Shown here one piece after another: positions 1 through 11,137 of a stretch of 64,000 bases of DNA. The stretch is from Corella eumyota (lineage: Eukaryota > Chordata > Ascidiacea > Phlebobranchia > Corellidae): assembly GCA_963082875.1 (NCBI GenBank), contig OY720103.1:9610001-9674000 (forward strand). Reading direction: 5' to 3'. The notes beneath the pieces were generated by a model. The model did not search any database and had not been told where the DNA came from. It worked only from the letters and a program-made list of their open reading frames with translations. Each line of letters begins with the position of its first letter. Position 1 is the first letter of the stretch. The position numbers were made by a program, and so were the translations under genes.

Positions 1-88
1 TCAGATTAACAAATGTTACGTTGCTATGTGTTTAGGTTGCGCATTCGACTTCCCACGTCGAGGATAAACATATATACAAAAAAAAAAC
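1..88 (+). repeat. SINE-A, 3' tail only
   Basis: This copy is cut by the window edge. The family has a tRNA-like head with an A box (TGGTGTAGTGGTAAGA) and a B box (GGGTTCAATCC) within a perfect GTGGG/CCCAC T-stem. A body of about 200 bp follows, ending in ATCGAGGATAAAGATATATA and an A-tail. This copy keeps only the last part. Confidence 0.85.
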
Positions 89-127
89 TTTTTTATATTA
101 AAATTTTTCACGCATTAATGAAATTTT

Positions 128-433
128 GGCAGCGTGGTGTAGCACACAGCAGCGTGGTGTGGCGGTAAGAACACTTGCTAAACCACCTTGGGGTTGTGAG
201 TTAAATTCCCACTAATCTCAATCTGTAGCGCTCTTGAGTGAAGCGCTATAAACGGTACAAACTCCTGCTGAGCCAACACTTAATCAGCAGCATAATTACC
301 GGCAACTAATATTTATAATATCCCAAACTGTCACAGGCAACTCGAGACTGGGTCGGAGTAACTAATGTTACTCTATGTTTAGGTTGCACATTCGACCTTC
401 TTATATCGAGGATAAAGATATATACAAAAAAAA
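128..433 (+). repeat. SINE-A, full length
   Basis: This copy is complete, from head to A-tail. The first 20 or so bases of the head are duplicated in tandem at 130-160. Confidence 0.9.
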
Positions 434-564
434 TTAATAAAGGAAAAATTTCAAAATCAAATTCATGAATAAAAAAAGCAAAAAACAGACGTTACTTCAG
501 TACCAAAATATGCACAATAATCTAGAACGGTAATTTGTATTACACCCTTTTAATTTTAATACAG

Positions 565-3500
565 GTTTTCTGATTATGAAACCCTTGATGAATATTCAAA
601 TCTTCACCCAGAATTATTTTTTGAATGTCCATATCGATCTGATGCATTTTTCTGTAAGAGAGGCCCAAACAAAACAATTTGTTTGCGAAACCAAATATAC
701 AAAGGCTTTGATCGAACATGTTGTATAAGTTCCTATGATCGAGGGTTTCAATGCTCAAGTAACTACCCATACTTCTTACCCCAAATTCTGTTGTATGATT
801 TTATTGCCGACTGTCAAAACGGAGAAGATTTGTGTTTTAACAAAGAAGAAAATGTAAACACTAGGTAAATATAATTTTTATTACTTATGTTTTTAGCATG
901 TCAGTAATGGTAACAATTATTTGGCAGCATGGTGTAGTGATCAGACTACTTTCTACACTACATGAGGTCCTGGGTTTGATCCCCACTGATCTTTTGCTGT
1001 TGGGCCCTTAAGTAAGGCGCTAGAAACGGTACGATCTCCTGCTAAGCCAGCACTTAATCAGCAGCATGAATATCGGGCGATTATAATCTATAATATCCCA
1101 AATTGCCAAAGACTACTCAAGACTGGGTTCGAAGTAACAATTGTTACTCTATGTTTAGGTCGCGAAGTTAACCTTTCCACATCGAGGATAATTTTATATA
1201 AAAAAGAAGTAAAAATAATATTTTCAATATCATGGTTTAAAAAATCATAATTTTTTAAATTTGTGTTGCAATGGTTGTAGAAAGGGCTTCTTACCAAATT
1301 GTAAATTGTGCAATTTATTGTGAAAAAATTATTTGCTTTTTTTTGTATATATTTTTATCCTCGATGTTGGAAAGTCGAATGTGCGACTTTCACAAAGAGT
1401 AACATCAGTTACTCCGACCTAGTCTCGAGTTGCCTGTGGCAGTTTCGAATATTGTAGATTACAATTGCTTGATAATTATACTGCTGATTAAGTGCTGGCT
1501 CAGCAGGAGTTCATACCGTTTATTGTGCCTTACTCAAGGGTGCTACAGCATAAGATCAGTTGGGATTGAACCCACAATTTTATGTGTGGTGTAGCAAGTG
1601 TTCTTACCACTACACCACGCTGCCGGTATATTTTTCGTTTAATGTAGGTATCTTTTAGCTTTGTTCAAATAAAAAGTTTGGTGTTAAACGAAACTGCTTG
1701 TTGGAAATGCTTTGATTCCACTTTAATCAAAAAGAAAAGTGTTTGTGATGGAAAAATCGATTGTCCAGATTTATCGGATGAATGTCTTTGCCAAAATCAA
1801 CCGAAAATGTTCACAGAATTATGCAAACATATCACATCGTTTACATCAACATCTACCAGGTATTATGTAGTTAAAATTTTATGTAAAAGGTTTAGAATTC
1901 TGTTTAAAAAATTTTAAACTATATAAAACTTTAATACCCATATTAATGTTCAATTGTTATAAATATATATATTTCTTTTTGTATATATTATTATTTTTGA
2001 TGTAGGAAAGTCAAATGCGCGACTTAAACATAGAGTAGCATCAGTTACTCCGACTCAGTCTCGAGTTGCCTGTGGCAGTTTGGGATATTATATAGATTAT
2101 AATTGCCCAGTAATTATGCTGCTGATTAAGTGCTGTCTCAGCAGGAGTTCATACCGTTTATAGCGCCTTACTCAAAAGCGCTACAGCATGAGATCAGTGG
2201 GGATTGAACCCACGACCTAATAAATGGTGTAGCAAGTGTTCCTACCACAACCCCATGGTGCTGGATATATTCTGGCAATATCACATAACCAATTTTACGA
2301 AAAGAAATTCAAAATTTTTAACATTTGTGAACCCAGAACATCATGTTGCATTTAAAACCTGACTGAAAGTATTTTAATATTTTTGTTATTTTTTACAGTA
2401 TAAAAAACAACATCTGTAAAGCTGGGGAAATCGTATGTGATAATACAACTTGTGTGAACAAAACAAGTGTTTGTAATGGGTATGTGGATTGTGAAAATCA
2501 AATGGATGAAAAGTAATTTATTTTTTTACAGTATTTTTTTAATATATCTTTATCCCTGATGTGGAAAGGTCGACTTCACGACCTAAACATACAGTAACAT
2601 CGTTACCCTGACTCAGTCTTGAGTTAAGTTTTGCCAGTTTGGGATATTATTGCCCGATAATTAAGCTACTAATTAAGTGTTGGCTCAGGAGGAGTTTATA
2701 TATGGGCTCGATCCCCGCTGCTTTTATAGTGTAGTGCCCTTGTATAAGGCAACTTAAGACTTGGACGGGGTAACTAATGTTACTTTATGTCTAAGCTGTG
2801 AAGTCAGCCTTCCCACATCAAGGACAAATTTATATAAAAACAAAAAACATGATTGTATAAACCACATGTAAGATACAAAACATTATAATATCTATTTGTT
2901 TCAAAACTTTTAGTTTTTTTTTAATTTGATTACTTTTTATGCTATGTTTAGTCCTCAGTTTTGCCATTCTCCGATATTGTGTACTGAAGCTTCAAAACAA
3001 GGACAAAAGTGCAGGTGGAGTTTTTATTAAGTGTTTAGCAAATTTAATAAATTTGTGAATTTTGAGACTTAAACTATCTTTTCTTCTTTTTTTGTTGTAT
3101 ATACATTTATTCTCGATGTGGAAAGTTTGGGTAACTATGCTGCTGATTAAGTGCTGGCTCAGCAGGAGTTTAAACCATTTATAACGCCTTACTTAAGCAG
3201 TGGGGATTGAACCAACGACCTCATGGTGGTTTGGCAAGTGTTTTTACCACGGATTTTTTATTAAAAGGTAAAAAAAACAGCAGGTGGTGTATTAGTTAGA
3301 ACACTACTACATTACATAAGGTCCTGGGTTCTATCCCCAATGTTCTCATGCTAAGCCAGCATTAAATTATCAGACAATTATAATCTATAATATCCAAAAC
3401 TGCCAAAGGCAATTCATGACTAGTTTGGGGTAACTAATGTTACTCTATGTTTAGGTTGTGAAGTCGATCTTTCCACATTAAGGATAAAGATATATTTTAA

Positions 3501-5672
3501 AAAAATTAGTAAAGTCAAACTTAAGATAAAAACAAGAATTATTCATTAAAAAGGTAAAATAAAACAATTTCAACCGGCAGCGTGGTGTAACGGTAAGAAC
3601 ACTTGTTACACCACACATGAGGTCGTGGGTCCAATCCTCACTGATCTCATGCTGTAGCGCCCTTGAGTAAGGCGCTATAAACAGTATAAACCCCTGCCAA
3701 GCCAGCACTTAATCAGCAGCATAATTACCGGGCATTTATAGTCTCTATAATATCCCAAACTACCACAGGCAACTTGAGACTGGGTCGGAGTAACTTATGT
3801 TACTCTATGTTTAAGTCGCGCAATCGACTTTTCCACATCAAGGATAAATATATATACAAAAAAAAGTAAAATAAAACAATTTGGTTGTAGGTGTGAAAGT
3901 AACTCTAAATGTGTCGTTGAAATTGGTACATTCTGCGATGGTTTTCCAAATTGCGCTCCCTATGATGACGAATGCAGTCCCCAATGTTATAGAAATATAC
4001 AACATTTAAATCAGTGCTCTATAGATGATTCGTTCGGGTAAAATTATGGTCGTTATAAAACTACACTTTTATTTTTTATCCTATAAATAATGTACAAAAA
4101 TAATGTTATATTTTTAAAATCTGATTTTATCTTGTGTGGTGTAGTGCATCGGCAGCGTGGTGTAGTGGTAAGAACACTTGCTACATCACACATGAGGTTG
4201 TGGGTTTAATTCCCAGAGATCTTATGCTGTAGCGCCCTTGAGTAAGGCGCTATAAACGGTATGAACTCCTGCTGAGCCAGCATTTAATTAGCAGCATAAT
4301 AATCAGGCAATTATAATCTATATTATCCCAAACTGCCACAGGCAACTTAAGACTGGGTCGGAGTTACTAATGATACTCTATGTTTAAGTCGCGCATTCGA
4401 CTTTTCCACATCGAGAATAAAAATATAAAAAACATTTTTTTAGTGACTTTGGTTTCCATCCTGATAATATTAAGTATTGTAATATATCTTCAATTACATA
4501 CAATCAAACTAATTGTTGCGTGGTCCTTCAGAAATACCGTTTAGCAAAATGTTGCAATGGAAAAATAGAGTTTGGAAATAAATTTGCGAATTACTTGGGT
4601 TTAAAAGATTTTGGTTACTATCATCCATCAGATGATGAAAATTTAAAATTGTGCCATGAGAGAAAACGTTTTTTTTGTCAGACAAATAATGGAAGGGTAA
4701 GCCTTTTTTTGTATAAATTATATTTGATGTGGAAAGGTCGACTTCACGACCTTAACATAGATTAACTACCGTTGCTCTCACCCAGTCTCAAGTTGGTATG
4801 GCAGTTTGGAATATTATAAAATATAATTGGCTGATAATTTTGCTGCTGATTAAGTGCTAGCTCAGTTGGAGTTCATCAGGTTTATTCTGCCTTAGTAGAA
4901 GGGCGCTACAGCATGAAAGCATTGGGGATTGAACCTAAGACCTTAAAAAATGTAGTGGTGTAAATGCTCTGACCACTACACCAGGCTGCCAGTGATTTTA
5001 TATGATCAAATATGTCGAAATTCTGAGACCTCATGGTATAAGACATTTTTTTTGTAGGTGTCTATTAGTCAACAAGAAGTTTGCGATGGAATAATAAACT
5101 GTGTTAATCAATCTGATGAAATAAGTTGCACCAATGATGGCAGATTTTATTGTGAAAATAAAATTCCATTGTTTGTACCAAGACAAAAAGTTAGTTTAAT
5201 AACTTAAATTTATTGAGTAAATCTTTTTTTTGATTATATATATATCTTAATTCTCGATGTGGGAAGGTCAACTTCTTAACCGGCAGCGTGGAGTAAAATA
5301 TGGTCTTAAACTGACATTTTACGCGGCAATTTCGTCACCGACCGCCCAGCGTTTTTTGCAGGCTGAACCTTCTGGCCGAAGCTTTTCACGGCCGAAGCTT
5401 CTGGTCCCCGTTCTGACCACTACACCATGCTGCCGGTAGTTTACGTCAGTCTTCCAATCTGTCTTCAAAACCCACTTTTTCTAGTTATGTTGATTAAATA
5501 ATAAGTTGTAATTAAACAGGTAGGGAACGGTGTTTTTGACTGTAAAGATGGAACAGATGAATGCCCTTCAAAACAAGATATCATTTCATCAACACAAAAT
5601 CTTATCGGAAATAATATTTTAAGATATTTTGGAATTTGGTTTATGGGAATTTTTGCTATCTGTGGAAATTTG
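565..5672 (+). CDS. Receptor ectodomain: five to six LDL-receptor class A modules
   Basis: The first eight visible exons encode a secreted-side region rich in cysteine. Clear LDLa signatures include CDGKIDCPDLSDEC (exon 1659-1859), CNGYVDCENQMDE (2399-2512), FCDGFPNCAPYDDEC (3891-4037), CDGIINCVNQSDEISC (5058-5189) and FDCKDGTDEC (5520-5672). The acidic D..D/SDE residues that bind calcium in this family are largely kept. Exon 565-864 looks like a degenerate module plus a spacer with many cysteines. Exons up to 4037 are joined in phase 2 (two bases before the intron); the 4696/5058 and 5189/5520 junctions are phase 0. No leucine-rich repeat is present between the last module and the first membrane helix. 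A signal peptide would be upstream of the window. Confidence 0.9.
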
Positions 5673-8600
5673 GTAAAACCTTTTGAACAAGAATACTTTT
5701 TAATTTTTACTGATTTTTTTATTCCTAATGCCACATTTTTTTTATTTTTTTTTTGGTTTTTCGCGCATTGATAAAAGTAAATAATAAATACGATAAACAA
5801 TTAATATTACAACAATGCGACGGGAAAAAATAACTTTAATGATTTAAAAATCAATTTAATGATTTAAAACATGCCAAAAGTATTAATGTTTACAAAAAGA
5901 TTTTAAGTATGTTATGGCATGGTCACCAAACCCCGGCCATATGTTATAATGTTAATGCGGCATTGTGCAACCGGCAGCTTAATGCATTGGTTAGAACACT
6001 TGCCTTTACTACATCAGGCCCTGGGTTCAATCCCAGTTGCTCTCATGGTCTTGAGTAGGGCTTTATAAAGAGTATGAACTTCTGGTAACCAAATACTTAA
6101 TCAGCAGGCAAGGCAATTATAATTTATATTATCCCAAACTGCCAAAGGCACCTCAAGACTGGGTCTGGGGGACTGATGTTACTCTATGTTTAGGTCACAA
6201 AGTAAACCTTTCCACATTAAGAATAAATACATATAAAAAAAATTTAGGCTGTAATTGGCGAAATCATAAAGAGTATAAGAAATGAAGCATCTAAATCTAT
6301 ATCTGCAAACGAAATATTTGTTATAAACTTGGCAGTTGCTGATTTTCTTATGGGATTATATTTAGTATGTCTCGCCATTGTTGGGGTGTATTATCAAGGT
6401 ATGTAGGTGAATAACCGGCAGCGTGGTGTAGTGGTAAGAATACTTGCTACACCACACATGAGGTCGTGGGTTTAATCCCCACTGATATCATGCTGTAACG
6501 CCCTTGAGTAAGGCGCTATAAACGGTATAAACTCCTGCTGAGCCAGCACTTAATCAGCAGTATAATTATTGGACAATTATAGTCTATAATATCCCAAACT
6601 GCCACAGGCAACTCGAGACTGGGTCGGAGTAATTTATGTTACTCTATGTTTAAGTTGCGCATTCGACTTTCCCACATCGAGGATAAAGATATATACAAGA
6701 AAATAAACAAAAAATCATATATTACTTAGTTAAACAGAATTTTTTTACAACTTTACTTATTTTAAAGCAAGTTTTATAATTCTTTAGATCGATATTGTGC
6801 ATATAGTCGAATATGGAGATCTAGCACCTTGTGTACTGTCTTGGGTACTCTTATTGTGTTGTCAAGCGAGACTTCAGTAGTTACAATGGCTTTATTGACA
6901 TCCTATCGTCTTTTTTGTATTTTAAAGGTAAATCGTAACAAAAGGGGAAGTTCTTTTTATATATCTCTATCCTAGATGTGGAAAGGTCGACTTTCGACCT
7001 ACCTAAACCTAGTGTAGCCTCAGTTACCCAGACCCAGTCTCGAGTCGACTTTGGCAGTTTAATATTATAGATAATAATTGCTTGATAATTAAGCTGCTGA
7101 TTAAGTGTCGGCTTAGCAGGAGTTCATACTGTCGTCTACAGCATGAGGACAGTGGGGATCGAACCCCAGACTTCATGTACTGTAGCAAGTGTTCTGACCA
7201 CTACAACACCATGCAGGCAATAAATTGAAATTATCAGACTAAAAAAAACATTTTTTTAGCCTTTTGCATCTCTGCATTTTCCTAAAACAAGACATGTAGT
7301 TGTTGCAGTTTTGTTGACTTGGTGTTTTTCTGCTGTGCTTGCATTTATACCACTTGCGAATGCCTTTCAAACCATGTTTACTCCAGAAGTTAATTTCCGT
7401 ACTAAAAGTCCTTTCTTTAACTCAACTGAAGTTGGGTTTAAAGGTCAAGTTTAAAACATTTTTGTTTTTTTATTTATTTTTAAATATAAAATTTTTCAAA
7501 TTTATTCCTAATGTTTTTTTGTATATATCTTCATCTTCGATATGGAAAGGTCGAATGTGCGACCTAAACTTTAACCGGTAGCGTGGTGTTGTGATTAGAA
7601 CACTTGCTACACCACACATGAGGTGATGGGTTCAATGCCCACTGATCTCATGCTGTAGCGTCCTTGAGTAAGGCGCTATAAACGGTATAAACTCCTGCTG
7701 AGCCAGCACTTAATCAGCAGTATAACTATCGGCCAATTATAATCTATAATATCCCAAACTGCCACAGGCAACTCGAGACTGGGTCGGAGTAACTTATGTT
7801 ACTTTATGTTTAAGTTGCACATTCGACTTTCCCACATCGAGGATAAATTTTTATACAAAAAAAATAAATAAAAAATAAAGTAACATCATTTACCCCGACC
7901 CTGTCTTAAATTCTTTGTGGCACATTAGAATATTATAGATTACCTTATTATTAAGCTGCTGATTAAGTGCTGGCTCGGCAGGATTTTATTTCGTTAATGG
8001 CACCTTTCTTAAGAACGCTACAGCATGAGATCACTGGGAATTAAACCCAAGAAATTGTACTGACCACTACACCAAGCTGACAGTGTGAACCCTAACTTAG
8101 TTTAAAGTTCATTTTTTAGTTAAAATATCAACTTTTTGTAACATTAATGTAATTGATTTAGATTATCAAAACTTTCTTATTCTTCGAACTAAAATTTACC
8201 CTGCAAATGTAACTGAAGAATATTTAAACTTATCGCCTTTGATTATTGATCAAATTAAGTTTGCAAAAACATGGTCAGAATTACAAGACATTCAAATAAA
8301 GAGGTTTCCAGATTTATCCTTACAAATATCAAAGTATTTTGGGTAGGTTTTACAAAAAAAAAACATGTAATAATTCTGGAAAAAAAAAACATTTAAAATT
8401 ATTATTAATTTTTTTTTTTAGATATTATAGCTCTCAAAGTGTGTGTATGCCGAAGATTTTTGTAACTAAACAAGATCTTTCTTGGCAGTTTTCCATTGCT
8501 GTTATGACTTTCAACTTTGCAACCTTTTTTTACATTTTTGTTGCTTATGTTGTAATTTACAAACATTCACAAGGAAGCAGGAACCTACAACTTACAAATG

Positions 8601-9588
8601 ATAATGCTATTGCTCAAAGGGAATTAAAAAAAAGAAGTAAGTAATATACCGGCAGCGTTGTGTAGTGGTAAGAACACTTGCTACTCCATGCATAAGGTGA
8701 TGGGTTCAATCCCCACTGATCTTATGCTGTAGCGCCCTTGAGTAAGGCGCTATAAACGTTATGAGCTCCTGCTGAGCTAGCACTTAATCAGCAGCTTAAT
8801 TATTGCTCAATTACAATCAATAATATTTTAACTGCCAAAGGCAACTCGAGACTGAGTTGGAGTAACGTTTGTTAATCTATGTTTAGGTTGTAAAGTTTTT
8901 TTTTGTATATATCTTTATTCTCAATGTGGGAAAGTCAAATGTGCGACTTAAACATAGGGTAACATCAGTTACTCTGACCCAGTCTCGAGTTGCCTGTGGC
9001 AGCTTGGGATATTTTAGATTATAATTGAGCGATAATTATACTGCTGATTGAGTGCTGGCTCAGCAGGAGTTCATACCGTTTATAGCGCCTTACTCAAGGG
9101 CGCTACAGCGTGAGATTAGTGGGGATTGAACCCACGACCTCATGTTTGGTATAGCAAGTGTTCTTACCACTACACCACGCAGCCAGTTAAAGTTGACTTT
9201 TCACATCAAGAATAAAGATATATACAAAAAATAATACTGTGCATTTATTACACAATATTTAAATAGTATTCACTAACGAAATTTATATTTATTTTTAGTC
9301 ATGCAAAAGAAGATTATGAGATTGGTGTTCACAGATTTTTGTTGTTGGGTTCCTATTTGTATTATGGCTTTCTTAAAAATCTCAGGAGTTTACATTTCTG
9401 ATTCTGCTTATGCGTTTTCTGCTATTATTCTCTATCCAATTAACAGCTCACTTAACCCACTTTTGTACTCAAATGTGCTAGACAAAGCTTGGGCCAGAAT
9501 CAAATTGATTTTTGCTAGAACGAATAAACAAAATAACAATCAAGAAAGGTCAAATCCAAGGAACAACACAAATGAAACCAAACTTTGA
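565..9588 (+). CDS. LDLa-repeat rhodopsin-family GPCR (LGR/RXFP/GRL101-like), 5' partial
   Basis: This is a plasma-membrane G-protein-coupled receptor gene whose first exon(s) lie upstream of the window. I read 14 exons: 565-864, 1659-1859, 2399-2512, 2952-3014, 3891-4037, 4444-4696, 5058-5189, 5520-5672, 6248-6398, 6788-6927, 7260-7443, 8162-8342, 8422-8636 and 9299-9588 (TGA). Every junction is GT-AG and phases match throughout, giving about 840 residues without a stop. The order is several cysteine-rich LDLa modules, then seven membrane helices. The helix 2 motif NLAVADFLMG, the helix 6 motif TDFCCWVP and the helix 7 motif NSSLNPLLYS are typical of glycoprotein-hormone/relaxin-type LGRs and snail GRL101. 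The ligand is unknown. Most introns carry SINE-A copies. Exon 565-864 opens with the last base of a codon, so an upstream exon must exist; I see none in 1-564. Confidence 0.92.
923..1207 (+). repeat. SINE-A, full length, diverged
   Basis: Head, B box and tail are recognisable. It belongs to a diverged subtype with CTACATGAGGTCCTGGG in place of the commoner CACATGAGGTCGTGGG. Confidence 0.85.
1337..1626 (-). repeat. SINE-A, full length
   Basis: This is an inverted copy in a receptor intron. It starts with the T-tract and ends at the reversed head GCTGCCGG, about 30 bases before the acceptor at 1658. Confidence 0.9.
1974..2264 (-). repeat. SINE-A, full length
   Basis: Inverted copy in the next receptor intron; head slightly eroded. 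Confidence 0.88.
2521..2849. repeat. Two partial SINE-A copies back to back
   Basis: An inverted 3' part (2521-about 2698) runs straight into a direct copy lacking its head (about 2700-2849), as if one inserted in or recombined with the other. Confidence 0.75.
3088..3505. repeat. Two SINE-A copies: inverted with internal deletion, then direct
   Basis: The copy at 3088-3250 is inverted and lacks much of the body. The copy at 3279-3505 is direct and eroded. Confidence 0.75.
3573..3865 (+). repeat. SINE-A, full length
   Basis: Its A-tail ends about 25 bases before the start of the LDLa exon at 3891. Confidence 0.92.
4151..4438 (+). repeat. SINE-A, full length
   Basis: Fills most of the intron; its tail abuts the short T-tract and acceptor of the exon at 4444. 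Confidence 0.92.
4702..4991 (-). repeat. SINE-A, full length, at a donor site
   Basis: Its T-tract starts five bases after the exon boundary at 4696, directly behind the donor GTAAG. Confidence 0.85.
5222..5436 (-). repeat. SINE-A remnant holding a GC-rich insert
   Basis: The ends of an inverted SINE-A (5222-about 5280 and 5419-5436) enclose a SINE head start and about 120 bases of GC-rich sequence unlike the rest of the window. That sequence contains GGCCGAAGCTT twice. Confidence 0.75.
5520..9588 (+). CDS. Receptor seven-transmembrane domain, stop at 9588
   Basis: Helix 1 (IWFMGIFAICGNL) spans the 5672/6248 junction. Helix 2 is in 6248-6398. Helix 3 is in 6788-6927, with the conserved extracellular cysteine in STLCTVLG. 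Helix 4 (VVVAVLLTWCF) is in 7260-7443. The second extracellular loop runs through 7260-7443, 8162-8342 and the start of 8422-8636, and ends in SVCMPK, whose cysteine should pair with that of helix 3. Helices 6 and 7 are in 9299-9588. The usual E/D-R-Y at the end of helix 3 reads SYR here, so the acidic residue is missing. The loop is near 100 residues, long for this family, with NST, NVT and NLS glycosylation sequons. The C-terminal tail is short (about 35 residues) and asparagine rich. Confidence 0.92.
5720..5930 (-). repeat. rep-D copy 1
   Basis: This is one of three copies of a roughly 200 bp element running from GGTGACCATGCCA to GTGCGAAAAACC and a poly-A end, here inverted. It carries no tRNA-like boxes that I can see. 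The other copies are at 11190 and 29109. Confidence 0.75.
5971..6243 (+). repeat. SINE-A, full length, at an acceptor site
   Basis: The A-tail ends at 6240 or so, and the acceptor TTTAG of the helix-2 exon follows at once at 6244-6247, leaving no separate polypyrimidine tract. Confidence 0.85.
6415..6710 (+). repeat. SINE-A, full length
   Basis: Begins about 16 bases after the donor at 6399. Confidence 0.92.
6953..7216 (-). repeat. SINE-A, nearly full length
   Basis: Inverted copy in the receptor intron between helices 3 and 4; short internal losses. Confidence 0.85.
7509..8083. repeat. SINE-A cluster (three pieces)
   Basis: An inverted 3' end (7509-7572) and an inverted remainder (about 7880-8083) flank a complete direct copy (7574-7867). 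This fits a direct SINE-A inserted into an older inverted one. Confidence 0.8.
8649..9230. repeat. Nested SINE-A pair
   Basis: A direct copy (8649-8896, tail at 9187-9230) is split by a complete inverted copy (8897-9186). AAAGTT occurs at both junctions and is a likely target duplication. Confidence 0.85.
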
Positions 9589-9734
9589 AAGTGTAAATGC
9601 AAAGTGTTGGATGTGGTGTGATGTTTGTATATATATTTATATTGTTGTCATTTTTTCTTCAGTAATAATATTAATGAGATATTTTTGTTTAATTTATTTC
9701 TAATGTTGTATATGTGTTTATAAATACTAGGAGA

Positions 9735-9875
9735 TCCCACCCTATAGTCGAAATTTAAACTGTTGTAATATGGTCACAACTCTCAACTTATATGTGACTG
9801 CGATGAAAAACCTGCACACCACAAACAACATTTTTATATATTTTGTAGGCCTATAAATTGGACATATATTATACA
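9735..9875 (+). repeat. rep-C copy
   Basis: This is a member of a roughly 200 bp AT-rich family whose consensus runs from a GTTGTAATATGGTCGCAAC block through CACCACAAATGGCAG to GGCCTATAAATTGGACAT. It lies 150 bases after the receptor stop, possibly in its 3' UTR. Confidence 0.65.
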
Positions 9876-10102
9876 AATTTGTACTTGGGTGCAGAAATAT
9901 TTGTAAAAGTAATATGATTATGGTCTTTTTATATATTTTAGCAATTTTTATTGAATTTTGTGTTAAATATTTTGGTACTTAATATTCTGTGTGTTTTAAA
10001 AGATTTTTAGAATTAAATAATTTCTTAAAAACCACACTTAAAAAATGAATTTAAAAATATGGAAGAAAAATTGTTTAAGCTTAGCTATTATTAAACTAAA
10101 AT

Positions 10103-10108
10103 AATAAA
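10103..10108 (+). promoter_or_regulatory. Candidate poly(A) signal AATAAA downstream of the receptor gene
   Basis: This is an AATAAA hexamer about 515 bases after the receptor stop codon in very AT-rich sequence. Such hexamers are expected by chance here, so it is only a candidate 3' end. Confidence 0.25.
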
Positions 10109-10129
10109 TATAATCAGACAAAACAACCG

Positions 10130-10520
10130 GTAGCAACTAATTATTTCATTACCCCGTAGATAAGTAGGGGGGCACTTAATTATAAGATAAAGGGTGTAGT
10201 GATTAAAACACTTTGTTTCAATACTGGTGCTTTGGTGCTTATGGGTTAGGTAATACAAGAATATAAAATTCTTAATTTTTTGCTAACTGCAAAATTTTTT
10301 AGATAGCGTTCATAATAAAAAAACCCTACATACGATCCCGCTTTACTCAAAGGTGCTTTAGCATAAGGAAAGCGGGGATCGAATCTTTGCCTCAAAACAT
10401 GAGGTTCTGGGTTCGATCACCACTGCCTCATGCTGTAGGGTTCTTAAGTAAGGTGCTATAATTGGCATAAACTCCCTTTAGGCTCAAAAGCTTAGTTATT
10501 AGGGTGTTAAAATTTATAGT
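10130..10520. repeat. Eroded SINE-A fragments
   Basis: B-box-like pieces and CTTAAGTAAGGTGCTATAA mark at least two old, rearranged copies. Confidence 0.5.
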
Positions 10521-11137
10521 TGCCAAAGGGAAATTATAAATAATCCTTTTAATCAAATTATATTGTTTTTTTTTAATTTTAGAATTTATGTTTATAAAGT
10601 AATTTTATTTTTGAGACTATTTAAGTTTTTAAAATCGAAAATATTTAAATTTTAATCAGCTTAACTAAACATTTTGCGTTTTAGCTATACGTGAACGCCG
10701 GGCTTTTTTTCTACTAAAATTTTACGACAGTTGCCATTAATAAGACCTGGAAAAACAAAAAATATTTTTTTCCGGTTCCAATAAAATGGGACCGACCGCA
10801 ACCGAAGGAGCCCAAAGTACCGAACTGTTTTTTTTGCAAAACAAAAACAAAACGAACGACTGGCTACAGCAACAATAATATACCTTTAACTTAATGCGTA
10901 ATAATTTGCATCATCAAGGCAAGGTGCGGTCAGGCAATTAGTAAAAAGGCAAAGCACTGTTGTACTGTACCTGTGGGTTATTTTATAGCTTAGTTATGGG
11001 TGGTAGTGTAAGAAGTCAAGTATTTTAGAAAGAATTAAAAAAATCTTCTTATTAATGTTTGGATTATAAATTTCATTATTTAAGAAATCGAAAACACATT
11101 TTTCAATGTCAGATGGTTTAGTTTATGTGCAATTAAA

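Noticed and set aside
4520-4765. Separate small gene at 4520-4765
   Set aside because: It is the middle of receptor exon 4444-4696 read on into the intron and SINE.
5465-5800. Reverse-strand 111-codon open frame
   Set aside because: Antisense to a receptor exon plus rep-D; no recognisable family, and the sense strand is clearly coding.
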